Positions 1 through 9,018 of a stretch of 64,000 nt of DNA are shown here, in pieces. The DNA is from Bdellovibrio bacteriovorus str. Tiberius (lineage in GTDB: Bacteria > Bdellovibrionota > Bdellovibrionia > Bdellovibrionales > Bdellovibrionaceae). The stretch is taken from NCBI RefSeq assembly GCF_000317895.1, contig NC_019567.1, positions 3,100,001 to 3,164,000 on the forward strand. Reading direction: 5' to 3'. Below the pieces are notes generated by a model, which was not told where the DNA came from, ran no database searches, and saw only the letters and a program-made list of their open reading frames with translations. The position numbers and the translations under genes were made by a program. Numbering within the stretch: the stretch's first letter is position 1; every line of letters starts with the position of its first letter.

Positions 1-1
1 G

Positions 2-1735
2 TTTCTAGTGATTACATCTTTGTTGCTGCTTCTGTCGTCGGCCACGATCTTTTGGATCAACCGCACCTCTTTCCTCGATGACAAGCGATCTTATCTATAT
101 TCCTCCGCGATGGAGCGAATCCAGGATGCCACGGAAGTTATCGATGAAGGCTCTGGCAAAGTCATGGAACGCCTTCAGACCGCACTGCTCTTTTTTGACG
201 GAGCTGTATTCAGTCCGCAAATCAAAACGGCCGCTTTGCAACAGGGCTGGGGCAATATTCAGATCTATCGCAACATCGAAGGCAATGCCACATTCCTGGA
301 TGCTTTGAGTGAATCCCCAAGCCTGCCGCCGGCGCAATTGCAATATCTGCAAAAGATGCCTGAAGGCAAAGTGCAAACCGACGTCAATCTGGACAGACCC
401 GAGAACATGATCGTGTACTACCGCAAAGGGGATTTGCTGATTTACGGTCAGCTGACCTTTGACGGACTGAAAGACGCCAATCAGAAAAAAAACCTGGGTT
501 TCTGGCATCCACAAAAGAAGCAGTGGAAAGTTCCTATCGGCCTGACCAATGCCTCTGATATCCATTCCCCTATTACCTCCCAGCTGACCGGCCAGGGCAG
601 CAGTGTGCGTGAAATCCGTCTGAACGGTAATGACTATCTGATTTCTTACACCTGGCTTCCTCAGTTGCAGGCTTATATGTTCCAGGCCTTCGATAAAGGC
701 CAGATCTATTCGGTTCTGCAGCAGACGATGAATAAAACCCTGCTGGCTTCCGCCCTGATTATTGTGCTGGGATTGATCGCCACCTTCTTCAGCGTGGATT
801 CCCTGACCCAGAGTATTTCTGTTCTGGCCGGAGGCATGTCGTTGTTCGCATCGACCGGCCAATCCAAGCCTATCCAGTTGAAATCCAACGATGAAGTGGG
901 CCGCATGGCCAAGGTCTTCAATTCGATGCTTGAAAAGATCCAAGGCCTGCTACGCCAGACCGAGGAAAAGGCCCGAATGGAAGCCGAACTTGAAACCGCC
1001 AAAGAGGTCCAAACAGTTCTGCTGCCAAAACCCAAAGTCGACACGGATCACTTCACCCTGAAGGGGTTTTATCAGCCGGCTTCCGAGTGCGGTGGGGATC
1101 TTTGGTTCCATTTCAATGACGACAAACGACTGTTCGTATTTATCGCTGATGCCACCGGCCACGGAGTTCCCGCGGCCCTGATCACTGCCGCGGCCCGCTC
1201 CGTCTTGTCTTTATCCATGGCTGAAAACATGTGGGACCCTTCGAAGGTGCTTAGCATGATGAATCAGGTTCTGTGTGACCTTGCCAAGGGTGAAAAGATG
1301 ATGACAGCCTTTGCCGCTCTTTACGACCGGGACGCAGGCACACTGACTTATTCCAATGCCAGTCATGACTTTCCGATGATCAGCCCCCAGCCGCCTGAAG
1401 GCAAAAAGATCAAAAAGAACGATCTGGTGTTTTTAACTGAAGCCAACTCCAAACGTCTTGGGGAAAGCCGCGAATCGAAGTTCCACACCGCCACCGTGCC
1501 ATTAATGCCGGGCGGAGTATTCTTCGCTTATACTGACGGATTGATTGATGCGGTCAACGGAACCGGAACTGCTTATGGAGAACGAACCGTGATCAAAACC
1601 GCCGTGGATTGCACCAACCGCGGTTCTTCAAAGAGCCTTCACGATATCATGCAAAAACAGATTGTGGAGTATATTGAGAATCAAGAGCAGCCCGACGACA
1701 TCACATTCCTCGGGCTGTATATAAAACAGACTTAG
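2..1735 (+). CDS. HAMP-domain SpoIIE/PP2C-type serine phosphatase (5' end outside window)
   Basis: Membrane-bound sensor phosphatase, probably removing phosphate from an anti-sigma-factor antagonist or similar partner. Numbering from the GTG at 8: an N-terminal hydrophobic segment, a ~220-residue extracytoplasmic sensor region, a second membrane segment near 244-265, a HAMP linker to about 320, a short coiled coil, then a PP2C/SpoIIE domain to residue 575 with the GGD motif and the IADATGHGVPAAL metal-site motif. The frame stays open upstream of the GTG and the first membrane helix lacks a usual charged N-terminus, so the true start is probably outside the window. The 3' end overlaps the convergent FliF-FliG-like gene by 4 bp. 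The domain call is secure; the substrate is unknown. Confidence 0.88.
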   Translation, partial: FLVITSLLLLLSSATIFWINRTSFLDDKRSYLYSSAMERIQDATEVIDEGSGKVMERLQTALLFFDGAVFSPQIKTAALQQGWGNIQIYRNIEGNATFLDALSESPSLPPAQLQYLQKMPEGKVQTDVNLDRPENMIVYYRKGDLLIYGQLTFDGLKDANQKKNLGFWHPQKKQWKVPIGLTNASDIHSPITSQLTGQGSSVREIRLNGNDYLISYTWLPQLQAYMFQAFDKGQIYSVLQQTMNKTLLASALIIVLGLIATFFSVDSLTQSISVLAGGMSLFASTGQSKPIQLKSNDEVGRMAKVFNSMLEKIQGLLRQTEEKARMEAELETAKEVQTVLLPKPKVDTDHFTLKGFYQPASECGGDLWFHFNDDKRLFVFIADATGHGVPAALITAAARSVLSLSMAENMWDPSKVLSMMNQVLCDLAKGEKMMTAFAALYDRDAGTLTYSNASHDFPMISPQPPEGKKIKKNDLVFLTEANSKRLGESRESKFHTATVPLMPGGVFFAYTDGLIDAVNGTGTAYGERTVIKTAVDCTNRGSSKSLHDIMQKQIVEYIENQEQPDDITFLGLYIKQT

Positions 1736-3465
1736 ACAGAACGAACGGCACGAACGGTGCCGTCCACCAGATCGCCAACTCTTAGAGAGCGGCTGTACAT
1801 CACTTTTTCAACTTGCTGACAGATATCACGGCGCACTTCCGCAGTTTTCTTTCTTTGCGGGATTGCGACCATGTCAGTCAGGTCTCTTTCAACGATCATC
1901 GCTTTTCTTTCAGGCAATGTCGCAAGGATGCGGTTGTAGAAGGCCGTATGAGTCTTGAACAAAGCTGCATACAGGGAATCCACTTCGTACCCGTTCAGAA
2001 CCTCGGACAGAATGTCAGAAGGAACCAGTTTCAGGTCATCGAAGGTCAGGATCACACGACGCAGACGCTCCAGCTCTTCCGGATTGTCATTGGCAAACAA
2101 TGCCAACAAGTCCATCTCTTCTTCCGGAGACATGCCACGGATGACTTTCGCCAGAACAGATGCACCTTCAATTTTTGGCTCCGGACGCATGCGCATCTCG
2201 GTCAGTTTTTGGTTGAAGGATGAAATCACGGCCTGCACCACATTGTGCGGCAGTTTTTCCACGCGGGAAATTTCAGCCAGAACCTTCACACGCTTTTCAG
2301 CATCCAATGAACCCACAATCCCAGCTGTCACTTCCGCTGGGGAATGCAGGCAAAGAACCGCGATGTTGGCTGGCGTTTCTTTGTCCAGGATCTGCTGACG
2401 TTCTTCTTCACGCATTTTCAGCACGAATGAGAATGGATTTGTTTCATCCGAGGACATCTCGTGCTCAACGTAAGCCGCCAGAATCGCTTTATAAACATTG
2501 CGAACCGCAGTTTCAGTTGCAGACTTCGTGGTGTTGCCTTCACGCTCTTTCACTGCTTTACCCAGACGGGCCCAGGCCATCGCCGGCACATCCGTGAACA
2601 CACGCTTGGAAGTGTCCCAGCCTAGGAACTCCATCAAAAGCGACGCATCACCCGCAGATTCGTTTAAAGTGAACTCGGTCACCGCACGGGATGCCAGTTG
2701 AGGGTACTGAGCGGCGATCGCCAGAATGTGCTGTTTCACGGCGTCCATATTGAACTCCGGCTCCACCACGGCGGCAGGCGCTGGTTCTGTTGCTGCAACA
2801 GCAACTTCTTCCGGCTTTTCTTCACCTTCCTGGTCTTTTTCAGTGTGTTTGTATTCGTGGTTTTCTTTTAGTTCCTTACGAGGATCCTGCGCACGGCCAC
2901 GTCTCCAAGCCCAGAACATCAGGCCGGACAAAGCCAGCAAAGACATGATCACAATCAGCGTCCACATCTTCCAGGTCAGCTCTGGCAGAATATCCGGTTT
3001 TGGCTCGGCCTTTGGAGGATCTGCCGGAAGCTCAATGCGCTTCACTGTAACAGAGTCACCCGCCGTCGCATCCAGATGCAATTTGGACGTCAAAAGCTCT
3101 TTAATGATCTTTTCAGTCTCGGGATTCACATTGCGGGATAAAACCACAGAAATGTCAGTTTTGGACTTCATCTCGTGAAGTTTATTGGTGGCCTTACCCA
3201 GCGTTGGAGCATCCCCCATCAAAGGCATGCCTGGCAGATACTGAACATCCATTTCGTCATGGAACTCTTTCAGCTTCTTTTCATCGCGGTCCATTTCAAT
3301 GGCCACAACCAGAGTGTAATCCGTCGGACGCAAAATCGTGTTCAAGACACTGCGTGCGCGGGCTTCGTACACTGTTTCAAGAGATCCGATCTCTTCAATG
3401 TACTGGGCGAAGGACACCTGAGAAAACATCAATGACAGAAGAAGTGCAGAAAAACGTTTCATCAT
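1732..3465 (-). CDS. FliF-FliG-like hybrid motor protein
   Basis: 577 residues. A signal peptide (cleavage about residue 20, before QYIEE) is followed by a periplasmic region to about 160. Its end, with ISVVLSRNVNPETEKIIKEL and then GDSVTVKRIELP, resembles the ring-building region of FliF. One membrane helix lies at about 167-187, then an acidic linker. The cytoplasmic part (about 235-577) resembles FliG middle and C domains: a segment beginning TPANIAVLCLHSPAEV is like the FliG EHPQ region, and the last 130 residues (VILTFDDLKLVPSDILSEV onward) follow the torque-domain pattern. It is last in a four-gene operon, overlapping the gene before it by 4 bp. A single chain joining FliF-like and FliG-like parts suggests a rotor or export ring other than the standard basal body. 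Homology is judged by eye. Confidence 0.72.
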   Translation of the reverse strand: MMKRFSALLLSLMFSQVSFAQYIEEIGSLETVYEARARSVLNTILRPTDYTLVVAIEMDRDEKKLKEFHDEMDVQYLPGMPLMGDAPTLGKATNKLHEMKSKTDISVVLSRNVNPETEKIIKELLTSKLHLDATAGDSVTVKRIELPADPPKAEPKPDILPELTWKMWTLIVIMSLLALSGLMFWAWRRGRAQDPRKELKENHEYKHTEKDQEGEEKPEEVAVAATEPAPAAVVEPEFNMDAVKQHILAIAAQYPQLASRAVTEFTLNESAGDASLLMEFLGWDTSKRVFTDVPAMAWARLGKAVKEREGNTTKSATETAVRNVYKAILAAYVEHEMSSDETNPFSFVLKMREEERQQILDKETPANIAVLCLHSPAEVTAGIVGSLDAEKRVKVLAEISRVEKLPHNVVQAVISSFNQKLTEMRMRPEPKIEGASVLAKVIRGMSPEEEMDLLALFANDNPEELERLRRVILTFDDLKLVPSDILSEVLNGYEVDSLYAALFKTHTAFYNRILATLPERKAMIVERDLTDMVAIPQRKKTAEVRRDICQQVEKVMYSRSLRVGDLVDGTVRAVRSV

Positions 3466-4439
3466 TTGATCCCTTTATCTTTCGCGAGAATGGCACCTGC
3501 CAGCATTTTAAGGTGCGGATACTGAGACTGCTTTTCGATTCTTTGGATATCTGCGGTGAACTCACTCACCACGTTCAGTTCCTGAACAGCCACAAGGAAG
3601 CTGTCTTCCCAGACTTCATCCTTGCTCTTGGCAGCTTCCGCCAGATGCTTTTTCAGGTCGCCCTGAATCAGGGTGTGATTCAGAACCAGCTGCTTGTACA
3701 CAAACGGCTTCATTGCCGCCGGATAATTCGCATAGTTTTTATAGACACGGTTCAACAGCTCTTTGCGGGCCTCACCGTCACGCACACGGGCCAGCATCTG
3801 CAGGCCTTCATTCACTTCAGTTTTGGAAAGCAGCATTTTACCAAGCAAAGCCCGGCCTTCACTGCTTAGTGGTTCGGTCTGAATCAGCACATCCGCCACA
3901 ATTTCACGACGGAAAGCATCGCGATTGGATTTGTGGAAGTTTTCAATCGCTTTCAGGTCTTCCCCTGCCGGAGTTCCCAATCGCAGCAGTGTTTTGGCTG
4001 CAAAGCTGTGAGTCTGGGCCACATCCCCCACAACACCCTTGTTGGTTTCGGTCAGGAAATTCACGATTTTGGACTGCAGAGCCTGCACGTCCTTCTTTTC
4101 TTCAGGCTTCCACTGAATATTGGAAACATCCAGCACATAGATACTGGCTTGGAAGAACTCTTTGTTTTCCTTCATGGTGCGCTCTGTTCCAAACGACGCC
4201 ATCAAGGCTGCGAAGTCATGCTTTTTCCACGCTTGTCCAACTTTAGAGGAAAGATGCGTGTTCACAGTCATTGAGTGGGATTTTTTAAGTTCATCCCAGG
4301 TTCCCTGGCCAGAGCGAATTCCCGCCTGACGAGCCTGTGGTTTCTTGCTTTGCAGATAGCCCGCATAGCCCAAAGCTGCACCGACAACCAGCACAGCCCC
4401 CACGATCACACGTTTTTTGTTAGTGTTTTTATCAGACAT
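3462..4439 (-). CDS. Single-span anchored alpha-helical protein, unknown function
   Basis: 325 residues. A lysine/asparagine-rich N-terminus is followed by one hydrophobic helix at about 10-29 and a long, mainly helical region that would lie in the periplasm if the helix is an uncleaved anchor. The rest looks like alpha-solenoid (HEAT/TPR-like) material without a clear repeat register. I do not recognise a family. It overlaps the barrel gene upstream by 1 bp and the FliF-FliG-like gene downstream by 4 bp, so translation is probably coupled and the product probably belongs to the same envelope assembly. Confidence 0.8.
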   Translation of the reverse strand: MSDKNTNKKRVIVGAVLVVGAALGYAGYLQSKKPQARQAGIRSGQGTWDELKKSHSMTVNTHLSSKVGQAWKKHDFAALMASFGTERTMKENKEFFQASIYVLDVSNIQWKPEEKKDVQALQSKIVNFLTETNKGVVGDVAQTHSFAAKTLLRLGTPAGEDLKAIENFHKSNRDAFRREIVADVLIQTEPLSSEGRALLGKMLLSKTEVNEGLQMLARVRDGEARKELLNRVYKNYANYPAAMKPFVYKQLVLNHTLIQGDLKKHLAEAAKSKDEVWEDSFLVAVQELNVVSEFTADIQRIEKQSQYPHLKMLAGAILAKDKGIK

Positions 4440-5023
4440 CAGTCAAACCCCACAAAACGAAGACCCGCAAAAAGAGTCATAAAGCTATATTTGACGTTTT
4501 CATCCTCTGAGGATGGAGCCGTCAGACTGGAGCCCATGGACACCTGCCCGATCAGCAGCAAATCAGACATCACCGGAATTTCAACGCCGCCCCTGATGGT
4601 CAAATCAATCAAAGACGCATTAAAATCATCCACCGCCAGATTGCTCAAACCCAGGTTGGCGGCAATAAAAGGAGTCGGACGCCAGATTTTTGCTTCCGAA
4701 GAACTGTCCACCACCACACGCGTTCCATTAACACCGAACATATAGTAACGACCGCCCAAAGCGATACGTGTGAACGGAAGCTGCTTGCCCCCGCCGCCGG
4801 CCATTTCCATGAAGGACAAGGTCAGGGCCGAGTTCAATGCCGGATTGTTAATCGAATAGTTCACTTCCATGGTGGTGGAAGATTCGATGGACTTGTCAAC
4901 GCCAGCACTGGGGAACTGATACTTCAACGAAGTCATGCCCATGCTGACATCCCAATCAGATGTCAGAGCAGCATGAGCCGGAACGTACAAAAATAGAAAG
5001 ATCAGCGCCCCAAGAAACTTCAT
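4439..5023 (-). CDS. Small outer-membrane beta-barrel protein
   Basis: 194 residues with a clean signal peptide (about 1-18, ending AHA). The rest alternates polar and hydrophobic residues in short strands rich in Gly, Ser, Thr and aromatic residues, ending LFAGLRFVGFD. This fits an 8-stranded outer-membrane barrel of the OmpA/OmpW size class. It overlaps the lipoprotein gene upstream and the anchored helical gene downstream by 1 bp each, so it sits inside the operon that ends with the FliF-FliG hybrid. Family assignment beyond barrel is not possible by eye. Confidence 0.78.
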   Translation of the reverse strand: MKFLGALIFLFLYVPAHAALTSDWDVSMGMTSLKYQFPSAGVDKSIESSTTMEVNYSINNPALNSALTLSFMEMAGGGGKQLPFTRIALGGRYYMFGVNGTRVVVDSSSEAKIWRPTPFIAANLGLSNLAVDDFNASLIDLTIRGGVEIPVMSDLLLIGQVSMGSSLTAPSSEDENVKYSFMTLFAGLRFVGFD

Positions 5024-5922
5024 CAGCGAACCCTGTTTTCGTTACGCTTTTCGATTTCCACGTTGGAAGCCGGATAGCGCATTTCAGCCCCTGTTTTTGG
5101 CAACGGAGCCATTCCCAGACGCTGATAGACGTCAGACAGATACTGATAAGCCACTTTGTTATATGGATCGATTTTCAAGCAGCGTTCCCAGGCGATTTTC
5201 GCGCCTTCAAAGTCCTTCTGCAGGTATTTGATGGAACCTTTCAACAGCCATGCATTGTTGGAGTATTCATCCAGCTGCAAAGCTTTGTCGATTTCAACCA
5301 GAGCTTTTTCATACTGCCCTTTTACAATCAGCTGCTGACCCTGGAAGACAAAACCAACCACGCGGTCCGTGCGATCACGCTCTGCTGTCGGCATACCGCC
5401 GGAAAGACGTGGCGAGAACAACGCATCTTTGTAGAACGAGGATGTATTTTCCAGAAGTGCCACACGAAGTTTAAGCTCCTGCATTTCTGCCAGCAGCTCT
5501 TCCATTCGCTTGTCTTCAGGTTTTTTGTCTTTGTCTTCTGGCTTTGGTTTTTGTGGATCGTTCTTTTTCTGATCCTCGTTCTGAGCCAGCTCTTCAGCCT
5601 TTTTTTCCTCGTCAGACAAAGGGTCCATGCGAGTTGCCACCGCAAGGCTTTCCCCTTCGTTGACTTTGACCATGACTTCTTTGGTGCGATAGTTCTGCTT
5701 TTCAAAGATCAGGAAGAACACGTCACCGAGCTTTGATTCCTCTTTCACCTGAAGAGGCGCGATGCCCAGAAGTTTTTTCTCCTGGCTTTGCACGTCCTTG
5801 ATGTAAACCTTGGCGCCGTTGGGATAGGACTTGATTGAATACTTACCTGCGCATGCAGAAAGCAACACTGGCACCAGAGTTACAGACAACAATCCAAGTT
5901 GCCTCGTAGTTAAGATTTTCAT
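5023..5922 (-). CDS. PEGA- and TPR-domain lipoprotein
   Basis: About 299 residues from the ATG at 5922, which has a GGATGGTGG ribosome site; an in-frame ATG at 5931 is less likely. A lipoprotein signal ends in LLSAC (Cys 24). A PEGA-type domain (about 28-100, with SYPNGAKVYIKD and GIAPLQVKE) is followed by a charged, Lys/Glu-rich helical linker and two or three TPR repeats (about 185-275). PEGA domains often bind glycans or other envelope proteins and TPRs bind proteins, so a scaffold role in the periplasm is likely. First gene of the four-gene operon ending in the FliF-FliG-like protein. Confidence 0.8.
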   Translation of the reverse strand: MKILTTRQLGLLSVTLVPVLLSACAGKYSIKSYPNGAKVYIKDVQSQEKKLLGIAPLQVKEESKLGDVFFLIFEKQNYRTKEVMVKVNEGESLAVATRMDPLSDEEKKAEELAQNEDQKKNDPQKPKPEDKDKKPEDKRMEELLAEMQELKLRVALLENTSSFYKDALFSPRLSGGMPTAERDRTDRVVGFVFQGQQLIVKGQYEKALVEIDKALQLDEYSNNAWLLKGSIKYLQKDFEGAKIAWERCLKIDPYNKVAYQYLSDVYQRLGMAPLPKTGAEMRYPASNVEIEKRNENRVR

Positions 5923-5997
5923 TACCACCATCCATCCTAGATTCGGGGTCTGTTGACTTCTTACATTTTCTAGGTAAGCTCGTAAATTAACAACTTT

Positions 5998-6615
5998 ATG
6001 AAGAGCTTACTAACCTTAGTCCTATTCCTAACTGTTCCCCATCTTGCGAATGCGGAATTTCAAGCGCCGGTTATCCGCGCGAAGATGTCCATGTTCAGTA
6101 CGACTGTATCCGCTGGTGAACAGGTTAACGAAGAGCCCTTAGGGTCCATGTTAACGCTCCAGCCGATGGTTCTGTGGAACTTCCCATCCATCAATTCCCG
6201 TATGGGAATCCATTATATTATGGATTTCTCAAGTAATTACGGCTTCACCCCTATTTCCGGTATCGGACTAACGGGCTATTACTATCTGAAGGGTTTGCCG
6301 GCTTCTTACGAAACGACGCCGGACGACACGCTGGTGCAGAAATCCAAGCCCGGCTTCTTCACCTTCGCCAGTTTCACTCCCGTGAACTTCAACTTGAATA
6401 AAAAAGAATCCACACCAAATGCCGGTGATGGTTTTTCTTTCAGTGCTCTTTTGTATGAATTCATGCTGGGTGTGGGTTACGAATACCCGCTTCGTCCCAA
6501 TGCCCTGATTGCCGTGGAAATCTCCACGCGCGAAGCCAGCGGCGGAGACGGCAGTACGAAGTTCAGCTACTCAGGTCTGGGTCTGGGGATTTCCTTCACA
6601 ACTTCCTATTACTAA
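5998..6615 (+). CDS. Outer-membrane beta-barrel protein
   Basis: 205 residues. The signal peptide (1-19, ending ANA) is followed by beta-rich sequence with alternating hydrophobic and polar residues and a C-terminal strand ending in aromatic residues (SFTTSYY), typical of a small barrel. It is transcribed divergently from the PEGA lipoprotein. A possible promoter with TTGACT at 5953-5958 and a weak -10 (TAAGCT) at 5975-5980 precedes it. The gene ends at a strong bidirectional terminator shared with motB. Function unknown; its position between the two motor-like gene sets suggests an envelope partner, by inference only. Confidence 0.75.
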   Translation: MKSLLTLVLFLTVPHLANAEFQAPVIRAKMSMFSTTVSAGEQVNEEPLGSMLTLQPMVLWNFPSINSRMGIHYIMDFSSNYGFTPISGIGLTGYYYLKGLPASYETTPDDTLVQKSKPGFFTFASFTPVNFNLNKKESTPNAGDGFSFSALLYEFMLGVGYEYPLRPNALIAVEISTREASGGDGSTKFSYSGLGLGISFTTSYY

Positions 6616-6621
6616 AAATAA

Positions 6622-6646
6622 AAAAGCGGCCCTGAAGGCCGCTTTT
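6622..6646. terminator. Bidirectional terminator between the barrel gene and motB
   Basis: Perfect 10-bp stem AAAAGCGGCC / GGCCGCTTTT with loop CTGAA. Pyrimidine-rich runs on both strands suit termination of the plus-strand barrel gene and the minus-strand motAB pair. Confidence 0.9.
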
Positions 6647-6658
6647 CTTTTTGGCGGA

Positions 6659-7618
6659 TTACTGTGCCGCCGGGGGATTCAGATCGGTCTCAAATTTCTG
6701 AGCCTTGTTTTCCAAATCCTGGATCTTTCTTTGTAACTTATCCAGCTGCTGCTGTTTACGACGCTGCTCCTGTTGCTCCTTGTGGCGCTTCTGGGCTTCA
6801 TCGAATCTTGCCTGGGCCTGTTTCATTTTTTCCTGCAGGCTGGCTTCACGCTGCTGATGCTCCACTTCTTCCTTGGTCAGCTGCTTCGAGAACTGTTTCT
6901 GCTGAAGCTTGTAAGCGGCTTCGGCATCGTCCAGTGTCACAGCCACCACCACACGCCGGTTCAGGATTTTGTTGGCTGGGATTGACGCCCCTGCCTTGTC
7001 CACTTCCGGTGCCAGCGGGTGACTGGATCCGAAACCAGCCGCTGATAGCAACTTGGCGTCGACTCCACTTTCCTCAAAGTAACGAACCACAGAACTTGCA
7101 CGCAAAGACGAAAGTTCCCAGTTGGATTTCACCAGACCGCTTTGAATTGAATCGCTGTCGGTGTGTCCTTCCACGGCAATCTTGTTCACGCCTTCGATCG
7201 AACGCAAAGCACTGACCACTCGGCGCAGATTCGGCTTCGCCGCATCTTTCACCTCGACTGCACCGGAATCAAACAGCACTTCGCCGTCGAATTTCAGCAA
7301 CAGGGTGTTATTGCCATCCTTGATGATCTCCACGCCGTTCAGGTCGCCAGAGCCCTTCAGGATATTCATGATCTTTTGTTCAGCCAACAGGGCCGCACTG
7401 ACTTCCTTGATGTTACCACCGAAGTACTTTGCCACTTCCTTGCGAACCAGATCGAACTTTGTATTATCGAAGCGGGACATCGAATACATAAGAACGAAGA
7501 AGCCGAAAAGAAGCGTCATCATGTCGGCGTAACTGACAAGCCAGTTGGATTCGTCATGAGCCATTTCATGCTCATGCTCCTCCAAATGCACTCTGCTGCG
7601 TTTATTACGCTCTCCCAT
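6659..7618 (-). CDS. motB: MotB-family stator protein with OmpA-like peptidoglycan domain
   Basis: 319 residues. One membrane helix (about 26-48) contains WLVSYADMMTLLFGFF; its aspartate is residue 32, the same number as the proton-channel Asp of E. coli MotB. An OmpA-like domain (about 110-230) carries GHTDSDS and the NWELSSLRA motif for peptidoglycan binding. An unusual C-terminal extension (about 235-319) is a Gln/Lys/Glu-rich coiled coil. It follows motA by 2 bp. Bdellovibrio carries several MotAB pairs, and from memory of the map this could be pair 2, but that is not shown by the sequence. An alternative is a stator for the adjacent FliF-FliG-like system. Confidence 0.93.
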   Translation of the reverse strand: MGERNKRSRVHLEEHEHEMAHDESNWLVSYADMMTLLFGFFVLMYSMSRFDNTKFDLVRKEVAKYFGGNIKEVSAALLAEQKIMNILKGSGDLNGVEIIKDGNNTLLLKFDGEVLFDSGAVEVKDAAKPNLRRVVSALRSIEGVNKIAVEGHTDSDSIQSGLVKSNWELSSLRASSVVRYFEESGVDAKLLSAAGFGSSHPLAPEVDKAGASIPANKILNRRVVVAVTLDDAEAAYKLQQKQFSKQLTKEEVEHQQREASLQEKMKQAQARFDEAQKRHKEQQEQRRKQQQLDKLQRKIQDLENKAQKFETDLNPPAAQ

Positions 7619-7620
7619 AA

Positions 7621-8430
7621 TTAAGCCGCCTTCTTAGCTGTATCCACTTTCAAAGCACCGTCATCCTCGCGCTGCGCAGGAGACAGGAACGACTTCAGAT
7701 ATTCTTTAATGAACAATGGATGCTTCTTTTCGTGAACCAGCAAGATGCCTTCTTTGATGATTTCACGCAAAGTCACGTCCGCCTTGGAAACCGTCTGAAG
7801 CTTTTCAGAAATCGGAATCAAGACGAGGTTGGCCACAACCAGACCATAGAAAGTCGCCACCAGAGCGGTTGCCATCGCAGGACCGATACGATCCTGAGCA
7901 CCCGGCTCACCCAGAGTTTGCAACAGGGAGATCATCCCCAGGGTCGCACCCAACAGACCGAATGCCGGCGGGAAACGGGACATGGTATGCCAAACTTTGA
8001 TTTCTTCATCATCACGTTTCTTTTTACCACGCAGGGCATTTGTCAAAACGTCTGCCAGCTCGTCGTAGTTGAAACCGTATTCCACCAACAGCTTCACACC
8101 GTCTTTGATGAACGGATGGGTTTCCGGCTTCATCAAAGCAGAAACGGTTTTCGGGTCACGACGATAGGCTTCGGAGATTTCCACGATCGTGCCGATGGTG
8201 CCCAGATAGTCGACTCTTTCACGACCCAGCATTTTGCGTGTGACGATTTTCAAGGCTGTCCAAAGACTCTTGAAGTTGAAGCTCAACAGAGCCACCGTCA
8301 GAGTACCACCGATTACCAGCACGATCCCGTGCACATCGGCGAACACCTTTGGATTCTTTGCTGCATCGAGGATAGAAAATACTGCAATACTGACTGCAGC
8401 CAAAATACCTAAAAGCCCCGCTATATTCAT
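7621..8430 (-). CDS. motA: MotA-family proton channel stator subunit
   Basis: 269 residues from the ATG at 8430, chosen because a strong CGGAGGAACT site precedes it; the longer 293-codon frame adds a non-hydrophobic N-terminus. Four membrane helices are seen: two near the N-terminus (NIAGLLGILAAVSI; HGIVLVIGGTLTVALL) and two near 150-215 (FGLLGATLGMISLLQ; TALVATFYGLVVANLVLIP), with a large charged cytoplasmic loop between, as in MotA. Forms the stator with the adjacent MotB. Probably transcribed from its own promoter in the 8431-8560 gap. Confidence 0.93.
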   Translation of the reverse strand: MNIAGLLGILAAVSIAVFSILDAAKNPKVFADVHGIVLVIGGTLTVALLSFNFKSLWTALKIVTRKMLGRERVDYLGTIGTIVEISEAYRRDPKTVSALMKPETHPFIKDGVKLLVEYGFNYDELADVLTNALRGKKKRDDEEIKVWHTMSRFPPAFGLLGATLGMISLLQTLGEPGAQDRIGPAMATALVATFYGLVVANLVLIPISEKLQTVSKADVTLREIIKEGILLVHEKKHPLFIKEYLKSFLSPAQREDDGALKVDTAKKAA

Positions 8431-8559
8431 AGTTCCTCCGGAATATATACAATTGTCCAAACATCGTTTCGGAGCCCCGAGGGATACTCGAAACTGTACC
8501 AAGGCTTAGATTTGAGGGTGTTCCGCAGTTGAGACTAAATTACCTGTTCCGCAATTCTA

Positions 8560-8565
8560 TATAAT
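8560..8565 (+). promoter_or_regulatory. Candidate -10 element upstream of the coiled-coil protein gene
   Basis: A perfect TATAAT lies 21 bp before the ATG at 8587, giving a leader of about 15 nt. No good -35 is found at 16-18 bp; a TTGAGA at 8529-8534 is too far away. Confidence 0.4.
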
Positions 8566-8586
8566 GAAGGGAACAGGGAGAGTGGA

Positions 8587-9018
8587 ATGACGAGCCTTAT
8601 TATTGGTGCATGTCTTGTGATCTTTGCTATCGAGGGACTTCTGATCAGTCTGGAGTACTTTAAGATGCAGAAGAATACAAAACTGCAATCCGCACTGGAT
8701 AAAGCCAACAGTGATAAAGACCTTCTGGGCCAACGTCTGGTTCAGGCGGAACGCGATCTGCAAAGTGCGCGCGCTGAAGTTCAAGGCATCTACGTTCTAT
8801 GGAACAAATCCCTGGAATCTGAAAAAACCATGCGCCATGAACTGCATGTTGCCAAGACTCAACTGACCTATCTGGCTCAAAAAGTGATTCAAGGGGTTCC
8901 GGCTCCGAAAGTCAGCCCCCAGGCTGCCTACTGGGACACTCAAGAGCGCACTGCGGAAGTGGCCGTTTCCAAAAACGTCCACCGCGAAAGTTACCAAGCC
9001 AATATGGACTTCCTCTAA
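8587..9018 (+). CDS. Membrane-anchored coiled-coil protein, unknown function
   Basis: 143 residues. An N-terminal membrane helix (about 3-23) is followed by a heptad-rich coiled coil (about 28-100: LQSALDKANSDKDLLGQRL and onward) and a short polar tail. The ribosome site GGGAGAG is adequate. Transcribed divergently from motA; its 3' end overlaps the convergent minus-strand gene by 4 bp. I do not recognise a family. A structural or localisation role at the inner membrane is plausible. Confidence 0.75.
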   Translation: MTSLIIGACLVIFAIEGLLISLEYFKMQKNTKLQSALDKANSDKDLLGQRLVQAERDLQSARAEVQGIYVLWNKSLESEKTMRHELHVAKTQLTYLAQKVIQGVPAPKVSPQAAYWDTQERTAEVAVSKNVHRESYQANMDFL

